Source of the DNA: Vibrio sp. JPW-9-11-11
GTDB taxonomy: Bacteria; Pseudomonadota; Gammaproteobacteria; Enterobacterales; Vibrionaceae
Assembly (NCBI RefSeq): GCF_013369335.1
Contig: NZ_SZQJ01000004.1
Location: forward strand, 1-64,000
DNA length: 64,000 nt
Reading direction: 5' to 3'
Part shown: positions 54,104 through 63,877 of the stretch, one piece after another
Position numbering within the stretch: position 1 is the stretch's first letter
How the letters are laid out: every line of letters starts with the position of its first letter
The notes under the pieces: generated by a model
Seen by the model: only the letters and a program-made list of their open reading frames with translations
Told to the model about the DNA's origin: nothing
The model's database searches: none
Position numbers and translations under genes: made by a program

Positions 54104-55852
54104 ATGAGTCATTTAGTAAAAATTGGTATTCGTCCAACTATCGACGGTCGTCAAATGGGCGTTCGAGAGTCGTTAGAGCAACAAACAATGGACATGGCGA
54201 AACGCGCGGCTACGTTTATTGAAGAGAATATTCGTCACACTTGCGGCACTCCTGTGGAGTGTGTGATAGCGGACAGCACCATTGGTGGTGTGTGTGAATC
54301 GGCCGCAACGGCTGAAAAGTTTAAGCGCGAGAATGTCGGCCTAGTGTTAACGGTGACGCCATGTTGGTGTTATGGCACCGAAACCATCGATATGGATCCT
54401 CATACACCGAAAGCTATTTGGGGTTTTAACGGTACTGAGCGTCCGGGGGCTGTTTATCTTGCGGCGGCGATGGCGGCTCACTCACAGGTCGGATTACCCG
54501 CGTTTTCGATTTACGGTCAAGACGTCCAAGATGCGGGTGACGAGAGCATTCCAACAGATGTGCAAGATAAAATCTTGCGTTTTTGTCGTGCGGGTCTCGC
54601 GGTTGCTACGATGCGCGGCAAGTCATATCTGTCTATGGGCTCAGTCTCTATGGGGATTGCAGGTTCAGTGGTGAATCCTGAGTTCTTCCAAAAATACCTA
54701 GGTATGCGCAATGAATACGTCGACATGATTGAAATCAAGCGTCGTATCGATCGCGAAGTGTACGACAAAGAAGAGTTTCAACTTGCCATGTCGTGGGTGA
54801 AGAAGTATTGCCAAGAGGGTAAAGATTACAACAACACCCCATTTAGCGAAGAGCGCAAAGCACAAGATTGGGCAACGGTCGTTAAAATGACGATGATCAT
54901 GCGTGACCTAATGCAAGGCAACCCCAAGTTGGCGGAGCTAGGCTTTGCTGAAGAAGCCAAGGGACACAATGCGATCTTGGGTGGCTTCCAAGGTCAGCGT
55001 CATTGGACCGATCATTTACCCAACGGTGATTTCTCTGAAGCGATTCTCAACTCGTCGTTTGACTGGAATGGCGTTCGTGCACCGATTTGTGTGGCAACCG
55101 AGAACGACGCCCTCAACGGTGTAAACATGATGTTTGGTCAACTGTTAACCGCTGAAGCGCAAGTGTTTCACGATGTGCGTACCTACTGGTCGCAAGATGC
55201 CGTTGAACGTGTGACGGGCATTCGACCAGAGAGTGGTTTTCTCCATTTAGTGAACTCAGGCTCGGCTGCGTTAGACGGGGCTGGCAAAGCACGCGATGGG
55301 CAAGGGCAACCGACAATGAAACCTCATTGGGAACTGACGCAACAAGAAGTGGAAGCCTCCTTGGCGGCGACTAAGTGGTGTCCGGCAATTGAAGAGTACT
55401 TCCGCGGGGGTGGTTTCTCTTCTCAGTTCTTAACTGACGGGAATATGAAGTTCACTATGCACCGAATCAACATGATTGCGGGGCTGGGGCCAGTACTGCA
55501 AATTGCGGAAGGCCATTCTATTGAACTGCCAGAAGAGGTGCACCACATTCTGAATGAGCGTACTAACGCAACTTGGCCGACGACATGGTTTGTGCCGAGA
55601 CTGACTGGCGAGGGCGCGTTTAGATCTGTTTACGACGTGATGGCGAATTGGGGCGCGAACCATTGTGTGATCACGTCGGGTCATGTTGGTGCTGACTTAA
55701 TTTCGCTCGCATCTATGCTGCGTATACCGGTGGCCATGCACAACGTTGCGAGCAAAGACGTGTTCCGACCTCATACTTGGTCAGCCTTTGGCCAAGATAT
55801 TGAAGGTCAAGATTATAGAGCGTGTCAAAACTTCGGTCCTATCTACAAGTAA
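54104..55852 (+). CDS. fucI: L-fucose isomerase
   Basis: FucI converts L-fucose to L-fuculose in the cytoplasm using Mn2+. The start [20 protein letters not shown] is set by AGAGAAG and by family length; a frame extends 43 codons upstream without support. The 582-residue protein shows family blocks: [17 protein letters not shown] near 87, [16 protein letters not shown] near 330 (metal-ligand region), [14 protein letters not shown] near 375 and the C-terminal [20 protein letters not shown]. It is first of the fucI-fucK-(fucU remnant)-fucA-fucO run. Confidence 0.95.
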   Translation: MSHLVKIGIRPTIDGRQMGVRESLEQQTMDMAKRAATFIEENIRHTCGTPVECVIADSTIGGVCESAATAEKFKRENVGLVLTVTPCWCYGTETIDMDPHTPKAIWGFNGTERPGAVYLAAAMAAHSQVGLPAFSIYGQDVQDAGDESIPTDVQDKILRFCRAGLAVATMRGKSYLSMGSVSMGIAGSVVNPEFFQKYLGMRNEYVDMIEIKRRIDREVYDKEEFQLAMSWVKKYCQEGKDYNNTPFSEERKAQDWATVVKMTMIMRDLMQGNPKLAELGFAEEAKGHNAILGGFQGQRHWTDHLPNGDFSEAILNSSFDWNGVRAPICVATENDALNGVNMMFGQLLTAEAQVFHDVRTYWSQDAVERVTGIRPESGFLHLVNSGSAALDGAGKARDGQGQPTMKPHWELTQQEVEASLAATKWCPAIEEYFRGGGFSSQFLTDGNMKFTMHRINMIAGLGPVLQIAEGHSIELPEEVHHILNERTNATWPTTWFVPRLTGEGAFRSVYDVMANWGANHCVITSGHVGADLISLASMLRIPVAMHNVASKDVFRPHTWSAFGQDIEGQDYRACQNFGPIYK

Positions 55853-55890
55853 CTGACGATTCGTCCTAGTTACACACAGTCATAAAATTA

Positions 55891-55914
55891 ATTGCCCGTT
55901 TTCAATCGGCGGGC
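55891..55914. promoter_or_regulatory. TGCCCGTTTT motif and small hairpin before fucK
   Basis: ATTGCCCGTTTT is identical to 63659-63670. GCCCG at 55894 and CGGGC at 55910 can form a 5-bp stem just before the fucK ribosome binding site. It may be an operator or a weak intercistronic hairpin. Confidence 0.4.
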
Positions 55915-55932
55915 TTTATGAGGAGTATTTCC

Positions 55933-57381
55933 ATGTCTCTTGTCATCATTCTCGATTGTGGTGCAACCAACGTGCGAGCTATCGCCGTGGACCGACAAGG
56001 TGCCATTGTTGCGTCGCACTACATCGCGAATGAAACAATACAAAATGGCACGCAACACGTTTGGGACTACCAACAGATTTGGCACAAGCTAGTGGAATGT
56101 TGCCACAAGGTGACGGCGCAAATTAATGCCCGAGATATTGTTGCGGTGTCGGTAACCACCTTTGGTGTTGATGGGGCCCCGTTTGATAAAAATGGTCAGC
56201 AGATTTATCCCATTATTTCTTGGAAATGTTCAAGAACAGCGGCGGTTATGGAACAAGTTGCTTCTGAGCTGGACCGAAGCGCTCTATACCAGGCCAACGG
56301 GGTGGGAGACTACTCATTCAACACCTTGTTTAAGTTGAAATGGTTGAAGGATAACGAGCCCGATATTTACCAACGCATGGATAAATGGGTCTTTATCTCT
56401 TCGATGATTACCCATCAATTGACAGGGCGCTGGACGACCGATCGCACCATGGCGGGCACGTCTATGATGACCGACTTAGATACCAAGGATTGGCACCTGC
56501 CGACGCTCGATTACCTCGGCTTAAGCCAAGACCATTTTCCACCAATGATTGATGCGGGCGATATTGTCGGGTGGATTGATCAAGAGGCGGCGTCTCTATT
56601 GGGCGTTCCTGAGCATACTCCGGTGGTGTCGGCAGGTCACGATACCCAATTTGCCTTGTTTGGCTCAGGGGTACTCGAAAACCAACCCTTCTTAAGTTCG
56701 GGGACGTGGGAAATTCTGATGGCTCGCGCACCGCGTCCAACATTAAGAGCCGAATACTTACGCCAAGGATTAACCACAGAGCTTGATGCCAAAAATGGGC
56801 TCTACAATCCAGCGATTCAGTGGCTATCCAGTGCCGTGATGGAGTGGGTCTGTAACACGTTGTTTAGCGATATACAGCGAGACGAAAGCAAGTACGAGGT
56901 GATGATTGCCGAGGGGAGTGCGGCGCCAGTCGGTTGTAATGGCACCCGCTTTGTCCCTGACTTTTTATTGGATGCTGAAAATCGAGGCAAGGGGCAATTG
57001 AGTGGCTTGTCTATCAATACCACGCGCGGTGAGATCTATCGCGCGGCTCTTGAAGGTTTAGCGTTTCAGTTAGCCGACAGCCTATCTACTTTAGCTGACA
57101 TTAGCCAATTTGAAGCTGACGGCCTCATGGTGGTGGGGGGGGGCTCGAAGAATGTGTTGTGGAATCAAATTCGAGCCGATGTACTGGGCATACCCATGTG
57201 TATTGTTGACCAGCCCGAATCGACAGTCATAGGCGCGGCCATGTATGCATTCAAGGGGGCGGGCGTTTATCGTGATGCGGAGCAAGCGCAGCAAGCCATG
57301 AAACCATCGTACACGGTTGTGCGCCCAACAGAGCAGCAGGCGCTCTATCAATCGATGCTCCAGGAGCGACATCACACTTAA
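55933..57381 (+). CDS. fucK: L-fuculokinase
   Basis: FucK phosphorylates L-fuculose to L-fuculose-1-phosphate. The start MSLVIILDCGATNVRAIAVD is chosen because AGGAG lies 8 bp upstream. The 482-residue protein is an FGGY-family sugar kinase: phosphate-binding LDCGATNVRA at the N-terminus, VTTFGVDGAPFD with the catalytic Asp near 82, AGHDTQFALFGSG near 237 and the ATP site MVVGGGSKNVLWNQIRADVLG near 400. It lies between fucI and the fucU remnant. Confidence 0.93.
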   Translation: MSLVIILDCGATNVRAIAVDRQGAIVASHYIANETIQNGTQHVWDYQQIWHKLVECCHKVTAQINARDIVAVSVTTFGVDGAPFDKNGQQIYPIISWKCSRTAAVMEQVASELDRSALYQANGVGDYSFNTLFKLKWLKDNEPDIYQRMDKWVFISSMITHQLTGRWTTDRTMAGTSMMTDLDTKDWHLPTLDYLGLSQDHFPPMIDAGDIVGWIDQEAASLLGVPEHTPVVSAGHDTQFALFGSGVLENQPFLSSGTWEILMARAPRPTLRAEYLRQGLTTELDAKNGLYNPAIQWLSSAVMEWVCNTLFSDIQRDESKYEVMIAEGSAAPVGCNGTRFVPDFLLDAENRGKGQLSGLSINTTRGEIYRAALEGLAFQLADSLSTLADISQFEADGLMVVGGGSKNVLWNQIRADVLGIPMCIVDQPESTVIGAAMYAFKGAGVYRDAEQAQQAMKPSYTVVRPTEQQALYQSMLQERHHT

Positions 57382-57494
57382 CACTATTACTCAGTAACTC
57401 GCCCAGAGCGATTGGTCACATTCGGCCAAGTGACGTGTGGTGAAGAAAGCTAAATTGGCGTGAGTACAGGCGGTGATGTCAGCGCTATCAGCAC

Positions 57495-57579
57495 GTTGAA
57501 TGTTGCTTTGCCGTGGCACTTACCGGCCAAAGCGCAAAGTATGGAAGCAGTATTTTGAAAAGGCGTTACGCCAGTTTTA
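57495..57579 (+). pseudogene. fucU: Remnant of L-fucose mutarotase gene fucU
   Basis: In the 208-bp gap between fucK and fucA, one frame reads VECCFAVALTGQSAKYGSSI-LK. After a one-base shift it continues GVTPVL. The C-terminus of E. coli FucU is [23 protein letters not shown], an unmistakable match. The preceding part carries stop codons and only about 30 codons are recognisable. fucU follows fucK in E. coli too, so this is a decayed gene in its ancestral position. Confidence 0.75.
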
Positions 57580-57589
57580 GGAAAAAAAG

Positions 57590-58243
57590 ATGTCAGTAGA
57601 AAGATCCGAGTTATCTGAAGAAATTATCGAAACCTGTCTTGAAATGAACCGACTGGGTCTGAACCAAGGCACGGCGGGCAATGTGTCAGTCCGTTACCAA
57701 AACGGCATGTTGATCACGCCAACAGGGATCGAATACGACAAGTTAACGCCAGAGCAGATTGTATTTGTTAGCGATGATGGCGAATTTGAAGACGGTAAAA
57801 TTCCCTCGAGTGAATGGGCGTTTCATATGACCTGTTACCAAGCAAGAGAAGATTGTTTTGCCGTGGTTCACAATCATGCGATCAACAGCGCGGCGGTTTC
57901 GATTCTTAACCGTTCAATCCCAGCTATTCACTATATGGTTGCCGCATCGGGGACAAACGAAATTCCTTGTGTTCCTTACGCGACGTTTGGCAGCCCTGAG
58001 TTGGCGAGGTATGTCGAGCAGGGCATTAAGCAAAGTAAGTCCATCTTACTGCAACATCACGGCATGATTACGGTGGGAGAAAACCTTAAAAAAGCTTTGT
58101 GGTTAGCCCATGAAACGGAAGTTCTGGCTGACTTGTACCTCAAGTGCTTGTCGGTACAAGCCGAAGTGCCCGTGTTGCCTAAATCAGAAATGGACCACGT
58201 GTTAGAAAAGTTCAAAACCTATGGTTTGCGTGTCGAAAAATAA
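57590..58243 (+). CDS. fucA: L-fuculose-1-phosphate aldolase
   Basis: FucA splits L-fuculose-1-phosphate into dihydroxyacetone phosphate and L-lactaldehyde. The 217-residue class II zinc aldolase shows LNQGTAGNVSVRYQNGMLIT near 23-42, the catalytic Glu in SSEWAFHM near 73, zinc ligands in VVHNHAINSAAVSI near 92-94 and the third His in LQHHGMITVG near 155. AGGA lies upstream of the ATG. It is followed by a terminator-like hairpin and then fucO. Confidence 0.95.
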   Translation: MSVERSELSEEIIETCLEMNRLGLNQGTAGNVSVRYQNGMLITPTGIEYDKLTPEQIVFVSDDGEFEDGKIPSSEWAFHMTCYQAREDCFAVVHNHAINSAAVSILNRSIPAIHYMVAASGTNEIPCVPYATFGSPELARYVEQGIKQSKSILLQHHGMITVGENLKKALWLAHETEVLADLYLKCLSVQAEVPVLPKSEMDHVLEKFKTYGLRVEK

Positions 58244-58251
58244 TCTTGTTC

Positions 58252-58276
58252 AGCCTGCTAAATAGCGGGCTTTTTT
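58252..58276 (+). terminator. Hairpin with T-run between fucA and fucO
   Basis: The stem AGCCTGCT/AGCGGGCT (one mismatch) is followed by TTTTTT. It is likely a partial terminator inside the fuc run. Confidence 0.65.
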
Positions 58277-58298
58277 AAACTTTGACTTCGAGGTATTT

Positions 58299-59450
58299 AT
58301 GTCTACTTTCGCCTTAAATCTTCCCAAGCTGACGCTGTCAGGCGTTGGCTCGGTGGCGGAATCGGTCGCTGTTTTGGAGCAGCAACCGATCAAAAAACCA
58401 TTAATTGTTACTGATAAAAACCTGATAGACCTTGGCGTGTTGGAGTCGCTATATCAAGCATTAGATGAAAAAGGATTTGAGTACAAAACCTTTGATGCTG
58501 TGACGCCAAACCCAACGGCAAGTCTTGTGCGTGCGGGGGTTGAGTTCTTTCAAGAGCATCAGTGTGATGCTTTTATTGCGGTCGGCGGTGGTAGCCCTAT
58601 CGATTGTGCTAAAGCCATCCGCATTATGACCACCAATAGTGGTGATATTTGTGATTACAATGGGGTGGGCTTGGTGAAAAATCCCGGCCATTTTTTCATC
58701 GCCATTAATACCACTGCCGGTACAGCCGCAGAAATGACCTCTAATTCTGTAATTACCGATGAAAAACACCAAGTCAAAATGGTATTAGTCGATGCCAAAC
58801 AGATACCTGATGTGGCGGTGAATGACCCTTCACTCATGATCGACTTGCCCGCAGCGGTCACCGCCGCAACCGGGATGGATGCGTTGACTCACGCCATTGA
58901 ATCTATTGTTACTCCGGGTGCACATCGATTAACTCTACCAACGGCCCTAGAGGCGGTCAGGTTAATCACTCAATGGTTGCCTGAGGCCGTAAAGGATGGC
59001 AGCAATATTGACGCACGGGCCAGTTTGGCCGACGCACAGTTCTTGGCTGGGATGTCGTTTAACTCAGCCGGTCTCGGTGCGGTGCATGCTTTGGCTCATC
59101 AACCGGGCGCGACCCACAACCTAGCGCATGGCGTCTGCAATGCCATTTTGCTGCCGATTGTTTCAGAGTTCAATGCGCAAACCGAACCGAAGGCGTATCG
59201 CGCCGTTGCGGAAGCGATGGGGGGTGATACCTCTCGACTGGACGATCAACAAGCGGCAGAGTTGGCGATAACACTCATTCGCAAGTTATCACAGCAAGTG
59301 GGGATCCCTTCAGGGTTTGCTGAACTCGGTATTCAGCCGTCAGATATTGATGGATGGGTTCAAAAAGCACTGGATGACGTGTGTATGGGGGGCAACCCGC
59401 GTCCATTAAATGCACAGCAGGTGAACGCGCTCTACCTTGCGAGTTTATAG
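58299..59450 (+). CDS. fucO: Lactaldehyde reductase (iron-dependent alcohol dehydrogenase)
   Basis: FucO reduces L-lactaldehyde from fucose breakdown to 1,2-propanediol with NADH. The 383-residue group III dehydrogenase shows GGGSPIDCAKAIRIM near 98 for NAD binding. The iron site is spread over DALTHAIESIVTPGAHRL (Asp and His near 198-202) and GAVHALAHQPGATHNLAHGV (His near 263 and 277). GAGGT lies before the ATG. It is last in the rightward fuc run and convergent with the lyase gene. Confidence 0.93.
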   Translation: MSTFALNLPKLTLSGVGSVAESVAVLEQQPIKKPLIVTDKNLIDLGVLESLYQALDEKGFEYKTFDAVTPNPTASLVRAGVEFFQEHQCDAFIAVGGGSPIDCAKAIRIMTTNSGDICDYNGVGLVKNPGHFFIAINTTAGTAAEMTSNSVITDEKHQVKMVLVDAKQIPDVAVNDPSLMIDLPAAVTAATGMDALTHAIESIVTPGAHRLTLPTALEAVRLITQWLPEAVKDGSNIDARASLADAQFLAGMSFNSAGLGAVHALAHQPGATHNLAHGVCNAILLPIVSEFNAQTEPKAYRAVAEAMGGDTSRLDDQQAAELAITLIRKLSQQVGIPSGFAELGIQPSDIDGWVQKALDDVCMGGNPRPLNAQQVNALYLASL

Positions 59451-59464
59451 CCTGTCGATAAAGA

Positions 59465-59484
59465 AGCGAGCCATTTGGCTCGCT
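59465..59484. terminator. Bidirectional terminator between fucO and the lyase gene
   Basis: The stem AGCGAGCC/GGCTCGCT with a 4-nt loop lies between convergent genes. Confidence 0.75.
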
Positions 59485-59487
59485 GGT

Positions 59488-61545
59488 TTACTTGACTCTT
59501 TCCATGGCCACGGTTTGGCCTAGCAGCGATGTATCACCCGAGGGGTATGCGTGGTACATCGTTGTGTCTTTTTGCTGTGTCACGTGAACCCGTACGGGTT
59601 TATTCCCTTCTCCTGGCGTGCTGAACCACATTTGACCATTGGCTTGGTCATACATGATGAAGCCTGCGCCCTCGATATAAATGGATAGTGAGTCGGTGAT
59701 ATCGATCTGCTGCGCCGTGTGGCAAACAAGCAATAAGCGGCGAGTTTGAGTATCCCACACCCATTGGGCGCTCTCAGTATTACTGACGGTAAATCGTCGA
59801 TTTTCAATCAGCTGGTGCGTGATCTGCGAATCAAAGCTTACCGCGTAGGCGTAACGTGATTGATCCTTTATTACCAGCGTCATCACACGTTGTTCGACCG
59901 TTTCTTTGTCATCATTGGCGTTAATGCTGTGCCAGCTACCTGTTTGAGTCTCAATCTTGAGCTCAGCTTGGCTATCGTCGAGTAATAGGTAGTTCACTCC
60001 ATCGTGTAACAAGTGCTGATGGACGGGGTGCTGGTCAAGGGGGGCGTCGACTTTATGCCCATCCACCAGACAGTGTTCGGTGGCCAAACATTGATTAATC
60101 GTGGTGCAAAGGGGCTCTGGGTGAGAAAGATTAACGCCGAGCGCGATCATCACTTCATCGATCACAAACCAGGTTTTTAGCCCCGTAAGTTTGCTTCCGT
60201 CGGGCAGCAAAACGTCGAGCTGCATGGTTGAGCCTCCGCCTAATGGCGTCGTCAACCCGCCTACCCAATGACTCTCGGGTTGCTCAATAGTTCCCCATTC
60301 GGCGGGTTGCCAGGTTTTGTTGGGGGCGGTGACTCCGGGAATTTTACGCCAATCCCAAGCCGGGAAAATTCCATGGTATTCGTTACCGTGACAGGCAATC
60401 TGGGTACTACCAAACCCTAACCAGTAGCCCTTTAGATTTTCTAAGTTACCAGATTCAGTGGGTTTGGTTCGGCTTGAGTTCATTTTAATACCAATAAAGC
60501 CGTGTCCGGTTTGCCAACTAGAATAATCGCTTCGCCAGAAGTGCTTAAAGCCTTTCAGTGGCGAGGCTCCCCCCGCTAAATGGTCGAGTTGTTGGTCAAG
60601 GTGTAACTGATGCTCTGGCAGCATGGATGCTAAGTATTGGAGGTGTTTTCGCGTGTTGTGATGGGCACGCGCAGGGCGGGCTATTCCGCGACCGAGTACA
60701 TTAAAGTCAATCGTGTCTCGGTAGTTCATCCAACTAAACCCTTCGGTCATCAATTGGTAAAGCACTCGCACTTTTTGGGCCGAAAACTGCCAAGGGGATT
60801 GATGTGCTAGAAATGCGACCAGCAATGTTTTACTTAAAAACGCTTCCGCGTAGCCACCCATATAAAGCTGAGCGCCGTGTTGATGAAAAGAAAAATCGGG
60901 TTGTATGCCTTCGTCAACACTGACAAAAATACTGCTTTCAATCTCTTTGAGCGCGCTTGCGACTATGTCGGTGTTGTTGGTTGCTATGCCAGTGAGCAAA
61001 AATGCATAGGCAATATCTACCCGATTCGCTCCAGTTTTGAAGGTTTGGGCCAGTTGTTGGCTCAATGACTGATTTAAGGTTTGTGGATTAATTTGGGGTA
61101 AGTAACGAGATAGCAAACATACAATGTGCCCTGCCATTTGTGGTAGCCCGACATCATTCCACCACCAACTTTGAGAGGGCTTGACGATGTGAGCGCAATA
61201 GCCAATGGCTCTCTCAATACAGCGCTCGCTTTGCTGAGTGGGTGACAATACGTGATGTTTAAGCAGTTGCAAAAGGCGAGAGTAGTGTGCAAAAGCGGGC
61301 CATAATGCGCCACTGACAGGCAAGTACTCGATGTCTCGCCATTTTCCTTGGGTATTTTGCAGAGCGATGCAATCGACTAAGGAAAAGTCCGCTTCAGACT
61401 GTGACAGTAATTCGCGACACAATTTGCCATTAAGCTCATCAATCGCACTGTGCATCGCCGCTTTTTGCGTATTGGTGTCAAACGAGCCTTTGGCTGGTAA
61501 TCGCTCGGAGTGTGGTGTGTTCTTCTCTTGGATAGTCTTCACCAT
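59488..61545 (-). CDS. Polysaccharide lyase, family 8-like (hyaluronate/chondroitin AC lyase fold)
   Basis: This is a 685-residue protein. The N-terminal alpha/alpha toroid has SWWWNDVGLPQMAG near 125. HQHGAQLYMGGY near 225 carries the catalytic His-Tyr pair nine residues apart, and NVLGRGIARPAR near 285 carries the arginines. WDWRKIPGVTAPN near 400 is the hallmark of the central beta-sandwich, and the C-terminal beta domain follows. Family 8 lyases cleave uronic-acid polymers by beta-elimination. There is no signal peptide (the start MVKTIQEKN has AGGAAA upstream), so it should act in the cytoplasm on imported oligosaccharides. The substrate is unknown; the neighbouring fucosidase suggests a fucosylated one. 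Confidence 0.85.
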   Translation of the reverse strand: MVKTIQEKNTPHSERLPAKGSFDTNTQKAAMHSAIDELNGKLCRELLSQSEADFSLVDCIALQNTQGKWRDIEYLPVSGALWPAFAHYSRLLQLLKHHVLSPTQQSERCIERAIGYCAHIVKPSQSWWWNDVGLPQMAGHIVCLLSRYLPQINPQTLNQSLSQQLAQTFKTGANRVDIAYAFLLTGIATNNTDIVASALKEIESSIFVSVDEGIQPDFSFHQHGAQLYMGGYAEAFLSKTLLVAFLAHQSPWQFSAQKVRVLYQLMTEGFSWMNYRDTIDFNVLGRGIARPARAHHNTRKHLQYLASMLPEHQLHLDQQLDHLAGGASPLKGFKHFWRSDYSSWQTGHGFIGIKMNSSRTKPTESGNLENLKGYWLGFGSTQIACHGNEYHGIFPAWDWRKIPGVTAPNKTWQPAEWGTIEQPESHWVGGLTTPLGGGSTMQLDVLLPDGSKLTGLKTWFVIDEVMIALGVNLSHPEPLCTTINQCLATEHCLVDGHKVDAPLDQHPVHQHLLHDGVNYLLLDDSQAELKIETQTGSWHSINANDDKETVEQRVMTLVIKDQSRYAYAVSFDSQITHQLIENRRFTVSNTESAQWVWDTQTRRLLLVCHTAQQIDITDSLSIYIEGAGFIMYDQANGQMWFSTPGEGNKPVRVHVTQQKDTTMYHAYPSGDTSLLGQTVAMERVK

Positions 61546-61704
61546 CGGTTTTCCTATTGATAAATCCCCTTACTATCGGGAGGTGCGGGTGTTCATGCCT
61601 CTCCACTCCTGCCATTCGCCGCTGGTGGCAATATCGCCTGCGCCTAGGTTAAGACTTCTTATCCTTTGAGTGCGGCGCAGGCATACTTGCACGTTACGGT
61701 GGGG

Positions 61705-63528
61705 TTAGTGGCTGGCGCGTCTTGGTCGGATCAATAGGTAATCTAGATTCACGACTTGGTCACCGTATTTGGCGTAGTGATCAATACCAAGGTTGAAGCC
61801 GGATAGGGTTAATTGATACTCACCGGCTTGGGAGAACTCTAGCTCACCCAATTCGCTGACCACGGTTTTCCAAGGGATTTGCGTATCGTTGTGTAAGATG
61901 GCATCAGGATTGAGTGAAAAATCCAGCGTTTGATCACCACACGCAATCGACCCCGTTTTTCCGTAGTGCTCCCAACCTGGCGTTTTATGATGTCGAGACT
62001 CTAAGCTGGCTAAGTCGACACAGTAACGGCCGGGTTGATTGACGGTGAAGGTCCAGTGGTAGACGGGCGACTCAGAATGGTTTGTCGTGACGTTTAAGGC
62101 ATCTAAACGTACTTTGTGCAAGCGATCTTGCGCCACTCGATGGTTTAAACTTAACTCCCCCTCGTATTGCAGTTTGAGTACGGTTGGACCTTGGTTGAAA
62201 TTGCACTCTCGGTGCAATGTAATGGTCGTGGTCATACTGTCGTCATCGTCGTTCCTTTGTAGGACCGCGAGGTGCTGTGAAGCCAGGCTACCCGAGAGTT
62301 CGCTGATAGCGATCACCGAGTTATTGAGCTGATGAAGCTGAATCTGGTTGTGTTCTGGCGAGCGCTGTAAAATCAGATACAGAGTACGCTGTGTTGGATC
62401 GTGAGTGACGACTCCCCAGTTGAATCCAGTCGAAAATGGTGAGGCTTCTGTATCGATGACCGCGGATTGGTTGATGTCCATCCATTGGCCCATTTCACTT
62501 AGTATTTCGGTCATTTCGATTGGAACTTGACCTTCGGGCGTTAAGGTAACATTGAGCAGAAAGTTGCCGCCGCGGCTTACGCTGCAGCACAATTGGTTGA
62601 TCAACGAGTTTGCTGACTTTGGATTGAGATCAGAGCGGCTGTAGCCCCAATTGTCATTGGTGGTTGAGATACCTTCCCAAAAGTAGGGTTTAACGGGCAG
62701 TGGCTCCATGTAGTTGTCGTGACCCGTTTTGATGTCCCAATCTACTTGGTGCTCTAACTTATCACTGGTTACTCGGCTGTTCACAACCGTGTGAGGTTGA
62801 ATGTCGCGAATGGATTCCATTAGCTGGGTCACTTGCTCGACATGGTGAGCGTCAGGGGCAATGTCAAACCCACCCATGTCAAACCACAATGAGCACAGAT
62901 CACCGTAGTCGCTTAACAGCTCTTTGACCTGAGGCAGGCATTTGTTTTGCCAATACGCTTGATAGCCGTTTTGCTCCCATTGGTCTTGTTGATGGTCCCA
63001 ATTGTTCGGCGCCAAGCTGTAGGCGGTAGGGTGGTGCCAATCAATGGCATGAGAGTAATAGAAACCCAAATCTAAGTCTTGCTGACGACAAGCTTGCTCG
63101 ATTTCTTTGAGTGGGTCACGAGCAAATGGGGTTTGTTGATGGATGTTAAAATCATCGACTTGGCTGTGATACATGGCAAAACCATCGTGGTGCTTGGCGG
63201 TGATCACCAAATAGTTCATACCCGCTTGTTTCGCCATCTCCACTAAGGCGTTGGCATTGAACTTGTGTGGATTAAAGGTGCGCGCATAGTCTTGGTAAGT
63301 CGCCATCGGGATCTTGGCTGAGTAGGGCAACCACTCACTGATGATGTCGTAATACTTACCTTGATAAAAACCGGCTAAGTTCTGATGACAATACAATCCC
63401 CAGTGAACAAACATACCAAAGGTATTGCTTTTCCATCGTGCCAAGCCCTCGGATGAGACACCGGTAAAATTGTCTCTGTCATTGTCGTGTGTATTGCTGC
63501 TCTCGCCTGCGAGTTCACCTACTGTCAT
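61705..63528 (-). CDS. Alpha-L-fucosidase, GH29
   Basis: This is a 607-residue glycoside hydrolase that releases L-fucose. The catalytic barrel shows WKSNTFGMFVHWGLYC near 32, VITAKHHDGFAMYHSQ near 108 and LCSLWFDMGGFDIAP near 215, whose Asp is the usual GH29 nucleophile. NFLLNVTLTPEGQVP near 325 is also typical. A C-terminal beta-sandwich extends to the end. There is no signal peptide, so it is probably cytoplasmic. It lies 159 bp upstream of the lyase gene in the same direction (61546-61704 shows no gene). The released fucose would feed FucI, FucK and FucA encoded next door. Confidence 0.92.
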   Translation of the reverse strand: MTVGELAGESSNTHDNDRDNFTGVSSEGLARWKSNTFGMFVHWGLYCHQNLAGFYQGKYYDIISEWLPYSAKIPMATYQDYARTFNPHKFNANALVEMAKQAGMNYLVITAKHHDGFAMYHSQVDDFNIHQQTPFARDPLKEIEQACRQQDLDLGFYYSHAIDWHHPTAYSLAPNNWDHQQDQWEQNGYQAYWQNKCLPQVKELLSDYGDLCSLWFDMGGFDIAPDAHHVEQVTQLMESIRDIQPHTVVNSRVTSDKLEHQVDWDIKTGHDNYMEPLPVKPYFWEGISTTNDNWGYSRSDLNPKSANSLINQLCCSVSRGGNFLLNVTLTPEGQVPIEMTEILSEMGQWMDINQSAVIDTEASPFSTGFNWGVVTHDPTQRTLYLILQRSPEHNQIQLHQLNNSVIAISELSGSLASQHLAVLQRNDDDDSMTTTITLHRECNFNQGPTVLKLQYEGELSLNHRVAQDRLHKVRLDALNVTTNHSESPVYHWTFTVNQPGRYCVDLASLESRHHKTPGWEHYGKTGSIACGDQTLDFSLNPDAILHNDTQIPWKTVVSELGELEFSQAGEYQLTLSGFNLGIDHYAKYGDQVVNLDYLLIRPRRASH

Positions 63529-63606
63529 ACCTAACTTCCTTTAAAAATAAAACGATGGTTCATTTTAAAATTTAAGGGAGGATTGAGCCTTTCTCTCTAA
63601 GTTGTC

Positions 63607-63622
63607 TGTGAATTTGTTCACG
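63607..63622. promoter_or_regulatory. CRP-like site between the fucosidase and binding protein genes
   Basis: TGTGA-ATTTGT-TCACG matches the CRP consensus at nine of ten positions. It lies in the 349-bp divergent gap 63529-63877 and suggests cAMP-CRP activation of one or both sides. Confidence 0.6.
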
Positions 63623-63660
63623 AAATCCAACCGTCTAAGCAAGGAAGCGCAATACGAGAT

Positions 63661-63672
63661 TGCCCGTTTTGG
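63661..63672. promoter_or_regulatory. Candidate FucR operator upstream of the ABC gene
   Basis: TGCCCGTTTTGG is identical to the copy between the two FucR-like genes (52768-52779). It lies 38 bp from the CRP-like site in the divergent regulatory gap. A TATAAT at 63845-63850 is the likely -10 of the rightward gene. Confidence 0.5.
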
Positions 63673-63877
63673 CGGCAACGAGGAAGAATCGGGCGTGGGC
63701 AAAGCGGTAATAAGTGTGATCCAGTTAAAGCTTGGGTGGTTTCTCTGAGAATACAATCACAGTTTCCAGCTAGGAGTCGCATGAGAATAATCTACGCAAA
63801 TAAAATGAAATCTCTTTTTGAATTAAAAGAAACGAATTTTTACCTATAATATGGACGTGAAACGCCTGGAGAGATTT

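Noticed and set aside
57469..57558. Short GTG-started frame in the fucK-fucA gap as a small gene
   Set aside because: A neighbouring frame matches the FucU C-terminus far better, so the gap is read as a decayed fucU.
63565..63756. 63-codon minus-strand frame upstream of the fucosidase
   Set aside because: It lies in the divergent regulatory gap, covers the CRP-like and TGCCCGTTTT sites, and has no clear protein character.
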